From assembly GCF_021491355.1 (NCBI RefSeq), contig NZ_JAKENF010000002.1, positions 992,001 to 1,056,000 of the forward strand: a DNA stretch of 64,000 nucleotides, given 5' to 3'. The position numbers were made by a program, and so were the translations under genes. Every line of letters starts with the position of its first letter. The stretch's first letter is position 1. Positions 43,959 through 53,561 of this stretch are shown here, piece by piece. The stretch comes from Alitabrizicola rongguiensis. GTDB taxonomy: Bacteria > Pseudomonadota > Alphaproteobacteria > Rhodobacterales > Rhodobacteraceae. Below the pieces are notes generated by a model, which did not search any database, had not been told where the DNA came from, and saw only the letters and a list, made by a program, of their open reading frames with translations.

Positions 43959-45044
43959 TTGTCCCAGATCGAAACCTTCTACGACGTGATGCGTCGGCAG
44001 GGGATCACCCGCCGCAGCTTCATGAAATACTGTTCGCTGACCGCCGCCGCCCTGGGCCTTGGCCCGGCCTATGTACCGAAGATCGCCGAGGCGATGGAAA
44101 CCAAACCTCGGACGCCGGTCATCTGGGTCCATGGCCTGGAATGCACCTGCTGCTCGGAAAGCTTCATCCGTTCGGCGCATCCGCTGGCAAAGGACGTCGT
44201 CCTGTCGATGATCAGCCTCGATTACGACGACACGCTGATGGCAGCAGCAGGTCATCAGGCCGAGGCGGCCCTGATGGACACTATCGAGAAGTACAAGGGC
44301 AACTACATCCTCGCGGTCGAAGGCAACCCGCCGCTGAACGAAGACGGGATGTACTGCATCGTCGGCGGCAAACCCTTCGTCGAGCAGCTGAAGATGGCGG
44401 CAGAACACGCCAAGGCGATCATCAGCTGGGGCGCCTGCGCCTCGTACGGCTGTGTGCAGGCTGCTAGCCCCAACCCGACCCGCGCCACGCCGGTGCACAA
44501 GGTCATCCTCGACAAGCCAATCATCAAGGTGCCCGGTTGCCCGCCCATCGCCGAGGTTATGACCGGCGTCATCACCTACATGCTGACCTTTGACCGGCTG
44601 CCCGAGCTTGACCGCCAGGGCCGGCCGCTGATGTTCTACAGCCAGCGCATCCACGACAAATGCTATCGGCGCCCGCATTTCGACGCAGGGCAGTTCGTCG
44701 AGCATTGGGACGACGAGAACGCGCGCAAGGGCTATTGCCTCTACAAGATGGGCTGCAAGGGCCCGACCACCTATAACGCCTGCTCGACTGTGCGCTGGAA
44801 CGACGGCGTCTCCTTCCCGATCCAGTCTGGCCACGGTTGCATCGGCTGCTCCGAGGACGGGTTCTGGGATCAGGGCGGGTTCTACAACCGCCTGACGACC
44901 ATCAAGCAGTTCGGGATCGAGGAAAATGCCGACCAGATCGGCATGGCCTCTGCCGGCGTGGTGGCGGCCGGGGTTGCGGTCCATGCCGCCGTCTCGGCGC
45001 TGAAGCGAGCGCAGAAGAAATCGCAGGACAAGGTGGAGGACTGA
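43959..45044 (+). CDS. hupS: Uptake [NiFe] hydrogenase small subunit HupS, oxygen-tolerant signature
   Basis: A 361-residue precursor, starting at TTG 43959, which lies five bases after GGGAGGAG and gives the R. capsulatus-like N-terminus [14 protein letters not shown]. The twin-arginine motif RRSFMK is at 18-23 and cleavage falls near residue 46. The proximal cluster motif is ECTCCSESF (Cys62, 64, 65), and Cys165 lies in SYGCVQAA. These are the two extra cysteines of the [4Fe-3S] cluster in oxygen-tolerant group 1d enzymes. A C-terminal hydrophobic anchor is present near 325-345. HupS carries electrons from H2 to cytochrome b HupC at the periplasmic face. Confidence 0.94.
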   Translation: MSQIETFYDVMRRQGITRRSFMKYCSLTAAALGLGPAYVPKIAEAMETKPRTPVIWVHGLECTCCSESFIRSAHPLAKDVVLSMISLDYDDTLMAAAGHQAEAALMDTIEKYKGNYILAVEGNPPLNEDGMYCIVGGKPFVEQLKMAAEHAKAIISWGACASYGCVQAASPNPTRATPVHKVILDKPIIKVPGCPPIAEVMTGVITYMLTFDRLPELDRQGRPLMFYSQRIHDKCYRRPHFDAGQFVEHWDDENARKGYCLYKMGCKGPTTYNACSTVRWNDGVSFPIQSGHGCIGCSEDGFWDQGGFYNRLTTIKQFGIEENADQIGMASAGVVAAGVAVHAAVSALKRAQKKSQDKVED

Positions 45045-45047
45045 GCC

Positions 45048-46841
45048 ATGACTATCAACACGCCGAACGGCTTCACCCTCGACAATACCGGCAAGCGTAT
45101 CGTGGTCGATCCGGTCTGCCGGATCGAAGGGCATATGCGCTGCGAAGTTAACGTCGACGACCAGGGCGTGATCCGCAACGCGGTCTCGACCGGCACGATG
45201 TGGCGCGGGCTGGAAGTGATCCTAAAGGGTCGTGATCCACGAGATGCCTGGGCCTTCACCGAGCGCATATGCGGGGTCTGCACCGGGACGCATGCGCTGA
45301 CCAGCGTCCGCGCGGTCGAGGATGCGCTAGGTATCACGATCCCGGACAACGCCAACTCGATCCGCAATATCATGCAGCTGAACCTGCAGATCCACGATCA
45401 CATCGTGCACTTCTACCACCTGCACGCACTGGACTGGGTGAACCCGGTCAACGCGCTGAAAGCGGATCCAAAGGCGACGAGCGAGTTGCAGCAGATGGTC
45501 GGGCCGAACCACCCGCTCTCCTCGCCCGGCTACTTCCGCGACGTGCAGAACCGGCTGAAGAAATTCGTCGAGTCCGGCCAGCTTGGCCTGTTCAAGAACG
45601 GCTACTGGGACAACCCAGCCTATCTTCTGCCGCCGGAAGCCGACCTGATGGCCACGACCCACTATCTCGAGGCGCTAGACCTTCAGAAAGAGGTCGTGAA
45701 GATCCACACGATCTTTGGCGGCAAGAACCCGCATCCGAACTGGCTGGTCGGCGGCGTACCCTGCCCGATCAATGTCGATGGCGTGGGGGCGGTAGGCGCG
45801 ATCAACATGGAACGGCTGAACTATGTCAGCCGGATCATTGACCAGTGCACCGAATTCGTGGCCAACGTCTATATTCCGGACGTCATCGCGATCGGCGGTT
45901 TCTACAAGGGCTGGCTCTATGGCGGCGGGCTGTCAGGCAAGTCTGTGCTTGCCTATGGCGACATCCCCGAGAATGCCAACGACTTTTCGGCCGACCAACT
46001 GCACCTGCCGCGCGGCGCGATCATCAACGGCAACCTCAACGAGGTCCATGACGTCGATCCGCGCGACCCCGAGCAGATCCAGGAGTTCGTCGACCACAGC
46101 TGGTACACCTATGGCGAGCCGGGCAAGGGCCTGCATCCCTGGGATGGCGTGACCGAGCCGAAATACGAACTCGGGCCGAATGCGAAGGGCACACGCACCA
46201 ACATCGAGGAGTTGGACGAGGCCGCCAAATACAGCTGGATCAAGGCGCCGCGCTGGAAAGGCAATGCGATGGAAGTGGGTCCGCTCGCCCGCTACGTCGT
46301 CGGCTATGCGAAGGGGCACGAGGACATCAAGAACCAGGTCGACGGATTGCTCCGCGCGCTTGATGTCCCGGTCAATGCGCTGTTCTCGACCCTTGGCCGG
46401 ACTGCGGCCCGGGCGCTCGAGGCAGAGTACTGCACCCGGCTGCAGAAGCACTTCTTCGACAAGATGATGACCAACATCAAGAACGGCGACTCCAACACCG
46501 CGAACGTGGCGAAATGGGATCCCTCGACCTGGCCGAAAGAGGCCAAGGGCGTAGGCATGACCGAAGCGCCGCGTGGTGCGCTTGGGCACTGGGTCAAGAT
46601 AAAGGACGGGCGGATCGAGAACTACCAGTGCGTGGTTCCCACGACCTGGAACGGCTCGCCGCGCGATTCTGCCGGAAATATAGGCGCTTTCGAGGCCAGC
46701 CTGATGAATACGCCCATGGCTCGCCCCGAGGAGCCCGTCGAGATCCTGCGCACGCTTCACAGTTTCGACCCCTGTCTGGCATGTTCCACGCATGTCATGT
46801 CACCCGACGGGTCCGAGCTGACCCGCGTCAAAGTCCGCTGA
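45048..46841 (+). CDS. hupL: Uptake [NiFe] hydrogenase large subunit HupL
   Basis: This 597-residue catalytic subunit has the N-terminal motif [13 protein letters not shown] (Cys75, Cys78) and the C-terminal motif DPCLACSTH (574-582). Fifteen residues follow His582, starting VMSPDG, and would be removed by HupD after nickel insertion. It has no signal peptide and travels with HupS through the Tat pathway. The gene starts three bases after hupS. It splits H2 into protons and electrons at the NiFe site. Confidence 0.96.
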   Translation: MTINTPNGFTLDNTGKRIVVDPVCRIEGHMRCEVNVDDQGVIRNAVSTGTMWRGLEVILKGRDPRDAWAFTERICGVCTGTHALTSVRAVEDALGITIPDNANSIRNIMQLNLQIHDHIVHFYHLHALDWVNPVNALKADPKATSELQQMVGPNHPLSSPGYFRDVQNRLKKFVESGQLGLFKNGYWDNPAYLLPPEADLMATTHYLEALDLQKEVVKIHTIFGGKNPHPNWLVGGVPCPINVDGVGAVGAINMERLNYVSRIIDQCTEFVANVYIPDVIAIGGFYKGWLYGGGLSGKSVLAYGDIPENANDFSADQLHLPRGAIINGNLNEVHDVDPRDPEQIQEFVDHSWYTYGEPGKGLHPWDGVTEPKYELGPNAKGTRTNIEELDEAAKYSWIKAPRWKGNAMEVGPLARYVVGYAKGHEDIKNQVDGLLRALDVPVNALFSTLGRTAARALEAEYCTRLQKHFFDKMMTNIKNGDSNTANVAKWDPSTWPKEAKGVGMTEAPRGALGHWVKIKDGRIENYQCVVPTTWNGSPRDSAGNIGAFEASLMNTPMARPEEPVEILRTLHSFDPCLACSTHVMSPDGSELTRVKVR

Positions 46842-46851
46842 GGAGGCCCCG

Positions 46852-47433
46852 ATGAAGAAACTCGCACTGACCGCTGCCCTGTCGCTGGTCGCCGGCCCTG
46901 CCCTTGCGCATACCGGCCACGGCGATGCGCAAGGCTTCCTTCACGGCTTCCTGCATCCGCTAACAGGCGCAGACCACCTGCTGGCCATGCTCGCGGTCGG
47001 CCTCTGGTCGGGCTTCGTGCTGCCGAACCGGTTCTGGGCCGGAGCTGCGACCTTCCTCGCAGCAATGGCGGCCGGCGCCGGCATGTCCTGGGCGGGCATC
47101 GGCTTTCCGGCCGTCGAGACGATGATCCTCGGTTCGTTGATCCTGTTCGGGATGCTGGTCCTAGCCGCGCGGCCGGGCCAGTCGCGCTGGATCACGCTCG
47201 CGTCGCTCGGCATGACCGCTCTGTTCGCCTCGGCCCATGGCTTCGCCCATGCCAGCGAGGCGACGGGCTCGGTCGCGACCTATCTGGCGGGCTTCCTGGC
47301 CTCGACGCTTGCGATCCATCTCGTCGGGATCGGCATCGCCCGCAGAGTGGCGGACCGCAGCATTGCGCGCATTGCGCAGGGTGCGCTTGGGCTGGTCATC
47401 GCCGGCAGCGGCTTGTTGATGATGGCGGGGTAG
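46852..47433 (+). CDS. hupE: HupE/UreJ-family metal permease
   Basis: A 193-residue membrane protein with a signal peptide of about 19 residues ending PALA, then HTGHGD and the family motif HPLTGADH (35-42), and about six membrane segments. HupE of Rhizobium leguminosarum takes up Ni2+ for hydrogenase, and UreJ serves urease. It stands 10 bp after hupL and 3 bp before hupC, so it belongs to the operon. This position between the large subunit and the cytochrome is not the R. capsulatus order as I know it. Confidence 0.85.
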   Translation: MKKLALTAALSLVAGPALAHTGHGDAQGFLHGFLHPLTGADHLLAMLAVGLWSGFVLPNRFWAGAATFLAAMAAGAGMSWAGIGFPAVETMILGSLILFGMLVLAARPGQSRWITLASLGMTALFASAHGFAHASEATGSVATYLAGFLASTLAIHLVGIGIARRVADRSIARIAQGALGLVIAGSGLLMMAG

Positions 47434-47436
47434 ACC

Positions 47437-48216
47437 ATGAGCGACGCAACCATCCATACTCCGAACCCCCAAGCGCCCCAGCCTATGGAAGCGGCGCGTC
47501 TGACGGGGGATGCCACAGCCGAGGATATCGAAAGCATCCGCAAGCGAACCTCGGTCTATGTCTATGAAGCGCCGGTGCGGCTGTGGCACTGGATCAATGC
47601 GGCAGCGATCCTGGTTCTGATCGTGACGGGCTACTTCATCGGAAGCCCTCCGCCGACGATGATGATCGGCGAGGCCTATCAGCAGTTCGTCTTCGGCTAT
47701 ATCCGCTTCGCCCATTTCGCGGCGGCGCAAGTTCTAACTGTCGGCTTCTTCTTCCGCATCTACTGGGCCTTCGTGGGCAATCACCATGCCAAGCAGATGT
47801 TTTACCTGCCGATCTTCAACCGTCGCTGGTGGTCAGAGGTCTTCTTCGAACTCCGCTGGTACCTGTTCCTTGAAAAGGAGCCGAAGAAGTATGTCGGGCA
47901 CAATCCGCTTGCCCAGACTGCGATGTTTTTCTTCATTACGCTTGGGCTGAACTTCATGTTGGCAACCGGGTGGGCGCTCTATGCAGAGGGGGCGGGCCAA
48001 GGCAGCTTGCCGGACATGGCCATGGGCTGGCTGCTTGCTCTCGTCGGAAACAGCCAGCGGCTCCACACTTTGCATCACCTCGGGATGTGGGCGATCGTCG
48101 TCTTCATGATCATCCATATCTATGCCGCGATCCGCGAAGACATCATGAGCCGCCAGTCTATCGTCTCGACGATGATCTCGGGGCATCGGACCTTCAAGGA
48201 CGACCGGGTAGAGTAG
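47437..48216 (+). CDS. hupC: Hydrogenase cytochrome b subunit HupC
   Basis: The 259-residue diheme cytochrome b has four membrane segments. Candidate haem ligands are in APVRLWHWINAAAI, YIRFAHFAAAQ, and HTLHHLGMWAIVVFMIIHIY. It anchors HupSL at the membrane and passes electrons to ubiquinone. The N-terminal 40 residues are hydrophilic and rather long. A terminator follows 26 bases after the stop, so hupSL-hupE-hupC form a transcript that can end here. Confidence 0.93.
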   Translation: MSDATIHTPNPQAPQPMEAARLTGDATAEDIESIRKRTSVYVYEAPVRLWHWINAAAILVLIVTGYFIGSPPPTMMIGEAYQQFVFGYIRFAHFAAAQVLTVGFFFRIYWAFVGNHHAKQMFYLPIFNRRWWSEVFFELRWYLFLEKEPKKYVGHNPLAQTAMFFFITLGLNFMLATGWALYAEGAGQGSLPDMAMGWLLALVGNSQRLHTLHHLGMWAIVVFMIIHIYAAIREDIMSRQSIVSTMISGHRTFKDDRVE

Positions 48217-48241
48217 GCGTCGAGTCGACCCGGTCAGAGCT

Positions 48242-48268
48242 GCGGGCGGGCTTCGGTCCGCCCGTTTT
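48242..48268 (+). terminator. Rho-independent terminator after hupC
   Basis: A hairpin with arms CGGGCGG (48243-48249) and CCGCCCG (48258-48264) encloses an 8-base loop and is followed by TTTT. It lies 26 bases after the hupC stop codon and separates the structural genes from the maturation genes. Confidence 0.65.
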
Positions 48269-48490
48269 GACTTTGGAAGCCATGCATCCAATCTGTGCAG
48301 ATTTTTGGAAACAACTCTTCCACTCTCATTGATCCTCGCATCCTAAATTTCTCTCATTTCCAAAGACTTACCAATAGATACTGAATTCTACAGGCCTTCC
48401 ACAATCTCGCTCACCAAGCCAAGCTGCCAAGTTTATATTCAGTGCAATGGCACTGCTGCAAAGCTGCTGGCCAGTCAGGGAGGGGAACCT
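48269..48490 (+). promoter_or_regulatory. AT-rich leader before hupD with inverted repeat
   Basis: About 220 bp between the hupC terminator and hupD are visibly richer in A and T than the surroundings, especially 48296-48440. A perfect inverted repeat CAGTGC-AATG-GCACTG (48440-48455) lies 36 bp before the hupD start. TTTATATT, just before it (48432-48439), may be part of a promoter. I see no gene. A separate promoter for the maturation genes, or a small RNA, is possible. Confidence 0.4.
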
Positions 48491-49099
48491 GTGGCAGATC
48501 GCATCCTGATCCTCGGGATCGGCAATGTCCTTTGGGCAGATGAGGGCTTTGGCGTCCGCTGCGTCGAGGCGATGGCAGAAACCTATGCTCTGCCGGCCAA
48601 TGTCCGTCTGCTCGATGGAGGAACGCAGGGGCTGTATCTTCTGCCCTTCCTGGAAGAAGCCGACGCGCTGATGGTCTTCGATGCGGTCGACTACGGCCTT
48701 GCCCCCGGGACGCTGAAGATTGTCGAGGGCGACGAGGTTCCCGCCTTCATGGGGGCCAAGAAGATGAGCCTGCATCAGACCGGGTTCCAGGACGTGATCG
48801 CCACGGCGCAGCTTCTCGATGTCTGCCCAAAGCGACTGATGCTGATCGGCTGTCAGCCGGTCGAACTTGAGGACTATGGCGGCGGTTTGCGGCCACAGAC
48901 GGCGGCCTGCATCCCAGAGGCACTTGAAATCGCGCGGCAGAAGCTTGCGGCGTGGGGAAGCCCGGTCGAGCCCGGGCGCACCTCGGCGCCCGATCTTGCC
49001 GACGCGTCGATCCGCCGCGACGCCTATGAATCCGGTCGCCCATCAGAGAAAGACGCCTGCCGCATCGGCGACGACCGCTTCCTGCCGGGTGCCCGCTGA
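48491..49099 (+). CDS. hupD: Hydrogenase maturation endopeptidase HupD
   Basis: This 202-residue protease removes the C-terminal peptide of HupL after nickel is inserted. It begins ILILGIGNVLWADEGFGVR, which contains the nickel-contacting glutamate, and continues with VFDAVDYG and SLHQTGFQDV for the other two ligands. The start is GTG 48491 with GGGAGGGGA upstream. The C-terminal tail after about residue 160 is polar and variable. It shares one base with hupF. Confidence 0.93.
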   Translation: MADRILILGIGNVLWADEGFGVRCVEAMAETYALPANVRLLDGGTQGLYLLPFLEEADALMVFDAVDYGLAPGTLKIVEGDEVPAFMGAKKMSLHQTGFQDVIATAQLLDVCPKRLMLIGCQPVELEDYGGGLRPQTAACIPEALEIARQKLAAWGSPVEPGRTSAPDLADASIRRDAYESGRPSEKDACRIGDDRFLPGAR

Positions 49100-49419
49100 T
49101 GTGCCTGGGCATCCCCTATCGCATATTGTCGGTCGACGGCATTTCGGCCTTGGCCAGCGACGACCGCGAGACCCGGCTGATCGACATCAGCCTGGTCGAG
49201 CCTGTCGTCCCCGGCGACTGGGTGCTGTGCTTTCTCGATGCCGCCCGCTCGGTGATTGATGCGCATGAGGCAGGACGGATCCGCGACGCGCTGGATGGGC
49301 TTGCCGCCGTGATGGCCGGGGGGGACGCTGCGGACGCCTTCGCTGATCTCGAGGCACGTGGCCCGATCCTTCCCCCTCATCTCCAGGCCGCACTCGATGC
49401 CGGCCAAATCCAAGGGTGA
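49099..49419 (+). CDS. hupF: HypC-family hydrogenase chaperone HupF
   Basis: A 106-residue HypC/HupF-family protein with the N-terminal MCLGIP motif whose Cys2 binds the iron-cyanide-carbonyl fragment or the HupL precursor. It has a C-terminal extension (LEARGPILPPHLQAALDAGQ) that HypC lacks. In R. leguminosarum, HupF is needed for HupL maturation under oxygen. It starts one base into the hupD stop and overlaps the possible GTG start of hupG. Confidence 0.92.
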   Translation: MCLGIPYRILSVDGISALASDDRETRLIDISLVEPVVPGDWVLCFLDAARSVIDAHEAGRIRDALDGLAAVMAGGDAADAFADLEARGPILPPHLQAALDAGQIQG

Positions 49420-49424
49420 ACCCG

Positions 49425-49844
49425 ATGCACGACCATTCCGCCGACTTCGCCATGCCCGACGCCGCCGCATCGCGCGGCCCGCACCCGCTGGTGATGCGGC
49501 TGGAAACCGAGATGGGATGGCCGCGCCTTGCCAGTTTGTCCGATGTGGCCGAGTTCACCGGTCGGCCTGGCGCACATTGCCTGTTCGTGCCGGGCGACGC
49601 GAACCGCAACCTCGAGACGGCGGATGCGGCGGTCATCCTGCCCGAGTTACGCATCGCCTTTCAGAACGGCTTTGACTGCGCATTGGTCGATGATGTGATC
49701 GAGGCGCAGGTGCGCGAGGCCGCCCGCGCGCTGCGCACCCCCGGATTCCTGTTCTTCCGCGAGGGCCGCTACCTGGGCGCGATCGAGAAGGTCCGCGACT
49801 GGGACGACTACCTTGCCCGCACCACCCACATCCTTGGCCAGTGA
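49425..49844 (+). CDS. hupG: Hydrogenase maturation protein HupG (HyaE-like)
   Basis: The 139-residue protein has a thioredoxin-like HyaE/HupG fold with SDVAEFTGRPGAHCLFVPGD near residue 38, but no CxxC pair. HyaE-type proteins help bring HupS to the Tat export route. The ATG at 49425 follows AAGGGTGA; a GTG at 49416 overlaps the hupF stop and is the alternative start. It lies in the fixed hupDFGH order. Confidence 0.85.
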   Translation: MHDHSADFAMPDAAASRGPHPLVMRLETEMGWPRLASLSDVAEFTGRPGAHCLFVPGDANRNLETADAAVILPELRIAFQNGFDCALVDDVIEAQVREAARALRTPGFLFFREGRYLGAIEKVRDWDDYLARTTHILGQ

Positions 49845-49851
49845 GGCACCC

Positions 49852-50688
49852 ATGGTCTCGAATTTCCAGCTTCCCCCGATCGGCTTCGGCCCTGGCTCGC
49901 AGCTACAGGATGAGGATGACGAACTGAACTATCTTGCGATGCCCTCTGGCATGCGCACCTACAGCCCGCATCTGCCCGAGCCGGAACTGGCCCGTGCGGC
50001 CGCACCTGCACTAGGTCTTCTGGCTCAGATCGCCGAAGCCTGCGACCGCGTCGCCAAGACTGGCAGGCCTGCGGCCTTCGATCTGGCACAGCTGCCGGAC
50101 CCCTCGCGCAAGCTGATTGCCGAAACCATGGGACAGGGCGAAGTGTCGCTGAAGGTTCGCGGGGTCCCGGCGCTCGCGGTTCAGGAAAGCGTCTTCGCAG
50201 GGGTCTGGATGCTGGCAGGCAGTGGCGTCGACCGGGTCGAAGTGTCAGGCGTTCCCTCGGTGGCGCTGGCTCGGGCACATCTGCCTCACCGCCCTGCCCT
50301 GGGCGCTCGAGCGGTCCGGACCCCGGGGGTCGTGAACGCGCCTGCACTCTATTCCGAGCTCTCCGACAAGTCGCAGTCCTACCAGCCCGGGCTGGCGACC
50401 CATGCCGTCAACCTGACCCTTCTGCCGCATACCGCCGAGGATCTGGCCTGGCTGGACGAGGCACTCGGCGAAGGTGCGGTGACCGTCCTGTCGCGCGGCT
50501 ATGGAAACTGCCGCATCACCGCAACCGCGCTGCCGCATGTCTGGCGGGTGCAGTACTACAACTCCATGGATGTGCTGATCCTCGATACGTTCGAGGTCAC
50601 GACCATACCCGAGGTGGTTCTGGCCGCGAGCGAGGATCTGGTCGATTCAGCGGCTCGCATCCGCGAAGTGGTGGAGGCCCTGAGATGA
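49852..50688 (+). CDS. hupH: Hydrogenase maturation protein HupH (HyaF-like)
   Basis: A 278-residue HyaF/HupH-family protein. The N-terminal part is acidic (LQDEDDELNYLAMPSGM), and the C-terminal part has the family stretch GYGNCRITATALPHVWRVQY. These proteins take part in assembling the small subunit or its iron-sulphur clusters in membrane-bound hydrogenases. I placed the start at 49852, after GAGG, since upstream in-frame codons lie inside hupG. It overlaps hupJ by four bases. Confidence 0.9.
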   Translation: MVSNFQLPPIGFGPGSQLQDEDDELNYLAMPSGMRTYSPHLPEPELARAAAPALGLLAQIAEACDRVAKTGRPAAFDLAQLPDPSRKLIAETMGQGEVSLKVRGVPALAVQESVFAGVWMLAGSGVDRVEVSGVPSVALARAHLPHRPALGARAVRTPGVVNAPALYSELSDKSQSYQPGLATHAVNLTLLPHTAEDLAWLDEALGEGAVTVLSRGYGNCRITATALPHVWRVQYYNSMDVLILDTFEVTTIPEVVLAASEDLVDSAARIREVVEALR

Positions 50689-51452
50689 GCTTCGAAGGCT
50701 CGTATCTGGGGGCGAATGACAGGATCAGCCCCCTTGCCATCATGGAATGCAAGGTGTGCTGGACGACCTATGACCCGGCCGAAGGCGACAGCTTCCGCCA
50801 AATCATGCCCGGCACCGCCTTTGCCGACCTGCCCGAAGATTGGTCCTGCCCGCATTGCGGCACGCCCAAGACCCAATTCATGGTCCGTGAAGACCCGGGC
50901 AGCGCCGAGGCAGCGGAGGCGGCCATGATTGCAGGCGCGACAGCCGCGCTCGAAGCCGATTTCCGCGAGATCTGGTCGTCGAAGATGCGCGGTCTGCCGA
51001 TGGTCAACACCGCGCTGCATGTCGAGGCGATCGCGTTCCGGCCGCATGACGGCAACTGGCTGGGGGTGCTCATCGCGCCCTGGTTCATGAACCTCGTCCT
51101 TCTACCGGGCCCGGATCAGGACTGGTCCGCGCTTACGCCCGGCGAAAAAGAGGTGCTGGTCTTCCCCTCGGGCGAATACGAATTCCTCCATAACCACCGA
51201 GACCTGACGGGACCCTACAAGGCCTGCTCCCTGTTCTCGCCGATGGCGGACTTCTCCAGCCACATGCAGGCACAGGACGTGGCGCGCGCAGTGATGGTCG
51301 CGCTGTTCGACCCGGGCAATCGTGCCGAGACCGACCGCGCCGCCGAGATCCGCGCGGTGCGAGAGGCCGAGCTTGCCCCGCCACCCGAGCCCGAGATTGC
51401 GGTGGCACCGTCACGCAGGGCGTTGCTCACCGGCGGCCTGTCCGAGGGTTGA
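50685..51452 (+). CDS. hupJ: Rubredoxin-HupJ fusion hydrogenase maturation protein
   Basis: This 255-residue protein joins a rubredoxin (residues 18-65, Cys22, Cys25, Cys55, Cys58 in CKVCWTTYDP and SCPHCGTPK) to a HupJ domain (about 85-235) and a proline-rich, variable tail. In rhizobia, HupI (rubredoxin) and HupJ are separate; the fusion is the R. capsulatus arrangement. The rubredoxin is thought to protect or build the clusters of HupS when oxygen is present. It overlaps hupH and ends 3 bp before hupK. Confidence 0.9.
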   Translation: MSFEGSYLGANDRISPLAIMECKVCWTTYDPAEGDSFRQIMPGTAFADLPEDWSCPHCGTPKTQFMVREDPGSAEAAEAAMIAGATAALEADFREIWSSKMRGLPMVNTALHVEAIAFRPHDGNWLGVLIAPWFMNLVLLPGPDQDWSALTPGEKEVLVFPSGEYEFLHNHRDLTGPYKACSLFSPMADFSSHMQAQDVARAVMVALFDPGNRAETDRAAEIRAVREAELAPPPEPEIAVAPSRRALLTGGLSEG

Positions 51453-51455
51453 GCG

Positions 51456-52352
51456 ATGGAGGCCGGGCTGACCCTTGTCCTGCAGGAGCACGGGGTGGAA
51501 ATCCGCCGCGGCGCCCCCTTGCCAGTCGAGGCGTTGATGCTTGGTCGTCCGGTGGAAGAGGCGCTTGAACTCTTGCCCCGGCTCTTCAACCTCTGTGGAA
51601 CCGCGCAAAGCCTGGCCTTTCGTCTTTCCCTGGCCTTGCCAGTTACACAGGCGCCAAGCCTGCAGCGCGAAATTCTGCGTGACCACGTGGCCAAGCTGTG
51701 CCTCAGCTGGCCGACGCTTCTGGGCCTGCCGCCGCTACGGCTGCCTCGCGGTTGGGATGCAGGAGGCGAGGCCGCATGTCAGCTGCTGCTCGGTCAGGCA
51801 ACCTGCCCCACGGACATGACGGGATTGTCCGACTGGATGGCGCGGGGCCAAGGCGTGGCCCCGGTCATCCGCTCGATCGCCGCAGAACTTGGGGAGGTGC
51901 GCATGTCACCCCATCTGGCCTTCACCACGCCAGAGACTGCCATGGCGAAGACCGCCCAGGAAAACAGCGTCGCCGCCCGGCGCGCCACCGATCCGATGGT
52001 CCTTGCTGCCGAAGTCCGTTGGGGCCGGGGGCCGGTCTGGCATGCCGTGGCTCGTCTTGCCGATGCGCTGGCCGTGGCTAGGGGCGATCTGCCGGCTCCG
52101 GTGCGCTTGGCGGACGGAACGGCGGTTGTTCCGGCGGCGCGCGGCGGTTACGCACTGCGGGCGAAATCGGCGGCGGGCCGGATCACGGCCTTCGAGCGCC
52201 GCGCGCCGACGGACCATCTCGTTGCCACTGGTGGCTCTCTGGAAGGTCTTCTTGCAGCCATGGGCAAATTGGCCGCTTCGCAGGTCCGGCTGCTATCGGA
52301 CATCCTCGACCCCTGCGTTACAGTGCTGGTGCAGGAGGGCAGCCATGCATGA
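51456..52352 (+). CDS. hupK: Hydrogenase maturation protein HupK
   Basis: A 298-residue protein related distantly to hydrogenase large subunits. The C-terminus has [15 protein letters not shown], a worn copy of the HupL motif with DPC but without the second cysteine and the terminal histidine. HupK is proposed to act as a scaffold for the iron-cyanide-carbonyl unit before transfer to HupL. The ATG at 51456 is three bases after the hupJ stop. The end overlaps hypA by eight bases. Confidence 0.88.
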   Translation: MEAGLTLVLQEHGVEIRRGAPLPVEALMLGRPVEEALELLPRLFNLCGTAQSLAFRLSLALPVTQAPSLQREILRDHVAKLCLSWPTLLGLPPLRLPRGWDAGGEAACQLLLGQATCPTDMTGLSDWMARGQGVAPVIRSIAAELGEVRMSPHLAFTTPETAMAKTAQENSVAARRATDPMVLAAEVRWGRGPVWHAVARLADALAVARGDLPAPVRLADGTAVVPAARGGYALRAKSAAGRITAFERRAPTDHLVATGGSLEGLLAAMGKLAASQVRLLSDILDPCVTVLVQEGSHA

Positions 52353-52686
52353 GATGTCGCTAGCCGAAGGTATCCGCGAGATAATCGAGGATCAGGCGCG
52401 CCGTCATTCCTTTGCCCGGGTTCGCCATCTCCGGCTGGAAATCGGTCGCTTCGCCGGGGTCGAGAAAGAAGCGCTGGCCTTCGCCTTCGACGTCGTGATG
52501 CGCGGCAGTCCGGCCGAGGGAGCGACGCTTGAAATGATCGACCTGCCGGGCCGCGCGCTGTGCTACGACTGCGGTGAGACGGTAGAACTGGCCGACCGGC
52601 TGGACCCCTGCCCGAACTGCGGCAGTGGCAAACTGATGCCGCAGGGGGGGGACGAGATGCGGATCAAGGACATGGAGGTGGTGTGA
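52345..52686 (+). CDS. hypA: Nickel metallochaperone HypA
   Basis: The 113-residue protein begins [10 protein letters not shown], where His2 and the amino terminus bind nickel. A zinc site of two CxxC pairs follows (CYDCGE and CPNCGSG). It passes nickel, with HypB, to the HupL precursor. The start lies inside the last codons of hupK. A longer open frame upstream in the same phase is out of frame with hupK and is not the gene. Confidence 0.94.
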   Translation: MHEMSLAEGIREIIEDQARRHSFARVRHLRLEIGRFAGVEKEALAFAFDVVMRGSPAEGATLEMIDLPGRALCYDCGETVELADRLDPCPNCGSGKLMPQGGDEMRIKDMEVV

Positions 52687-53561
52687 TGTGCACGGTCTGC
52701 GGATGTTCGGGAACGGTGAAGATCGGCGATCTTGAACTGACCCACGAGGAGGCGCACCGGCTGGGACTCCCTCATGGCCACGACCATGAGCACAGGCATG
52801 ATGCGCATGACCACGACCACCCCCGCTTGTCCGGCGGAACGATCCATTTCGGGCTTGGCGTGGCTGGAACCTCGGTGCCGGGGATGGAGCAGTCGCGGCT
52901 GATCGAGATCGAGACAGGCATCCTGTCAAAGAACGATGCGGTCGCCGGCGCCAACCGCCGCGTCTTGCGGGCGCTTGGCGCCTATGCGGTCAACCTTGTT
53001 TCCTCGCCCGGCTCGGGCAAGACGACGCTTTTGTGCGAGACGATCCGCCATCTTGGTGCCCATCCGCTTACGGTCATCGAGGGCGACCAGCAGACATCGA
53101 ACGACGCGGACCGCATCCGCGCAACCGGGGCCGAGGCGGTGCAGGTGAATACTGGCAAGGGTTGCCATCTGGACGCCGAGATGGTCGCGCGTGCGATGGA
53201 CGCGCTGCCGCTGGCGCCGGGCAGCTTTCTTTTCATCGAGAATGTCGGCAACCTGGTCTGCCCCGCCGCCTTCGACCTTGGCGAGGATGCAAAGGTCGCG
53301 ATCCTGTCTGTGACGGAGGGCGAGGACAAGCCGCTCAAATATCCCGACATGTTCACAGCCGCCCGCGTCGCACTGGTGAACAAGACCGATCTCGCCCCCT
53401 ATTGCGGGACCGATCTCGACCTGATCGAGGCCAATCTCCGTCGGGTCAATCCCACAATCGAGGTTATCCGTCTCTCGGCCCGCACCGGCGAGGGGATGGA
53501 GCACTGGCTGCGCTGGCTCAAGGGCCGGCTGGCCGAAAAAACGCTTCGGAAGGCCGGGTGA
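52686..53561 (+). CDS. hypB: Nickel-binding GTPase HypB
   Basis: This 291-residue GTPase has an N-terminal CTVCGC nickel site, a histidine/aspartate-rich stretch at residues 30-45 for nickel storage, and a SIMIBI-class GTPase domain (P-loop [20 protein letters not shown] with metal-site cysteine, LVNKTDL for guanine). It powers nickel insertion with HypA. I took the ATG at 52686, which shares one base with the hypA stop; a GTG three bases upstream is equally in frame. It shares one base with hupR. Confidence 0.95.
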   Translation: MCTVCGCSGTVKIGDLELTHEEAHRLGLPHGHDHEHRHDAHDHDHPRLSGGTIHFGLGVAGTSVPGMEQSRLIEIETGILSKNDAVAGANRRVLRALGAYAVNLVSSPGSGKTTLLCETIRHLGAHPLTVIEGDQQTSNDADRIRATGAEAVQVNTGKGCHLDAEMVARAMDALPLAPGSFLFIENVGNLVCPAAFDLGEDAKVAILSVTEGEDKPLKYPDMFTAARVALVNKTDLAPYCGTDLDLIEANLRRVNPTIEVIRLSARTGEGMEHWLRWLKGRLAEKTLRKAG

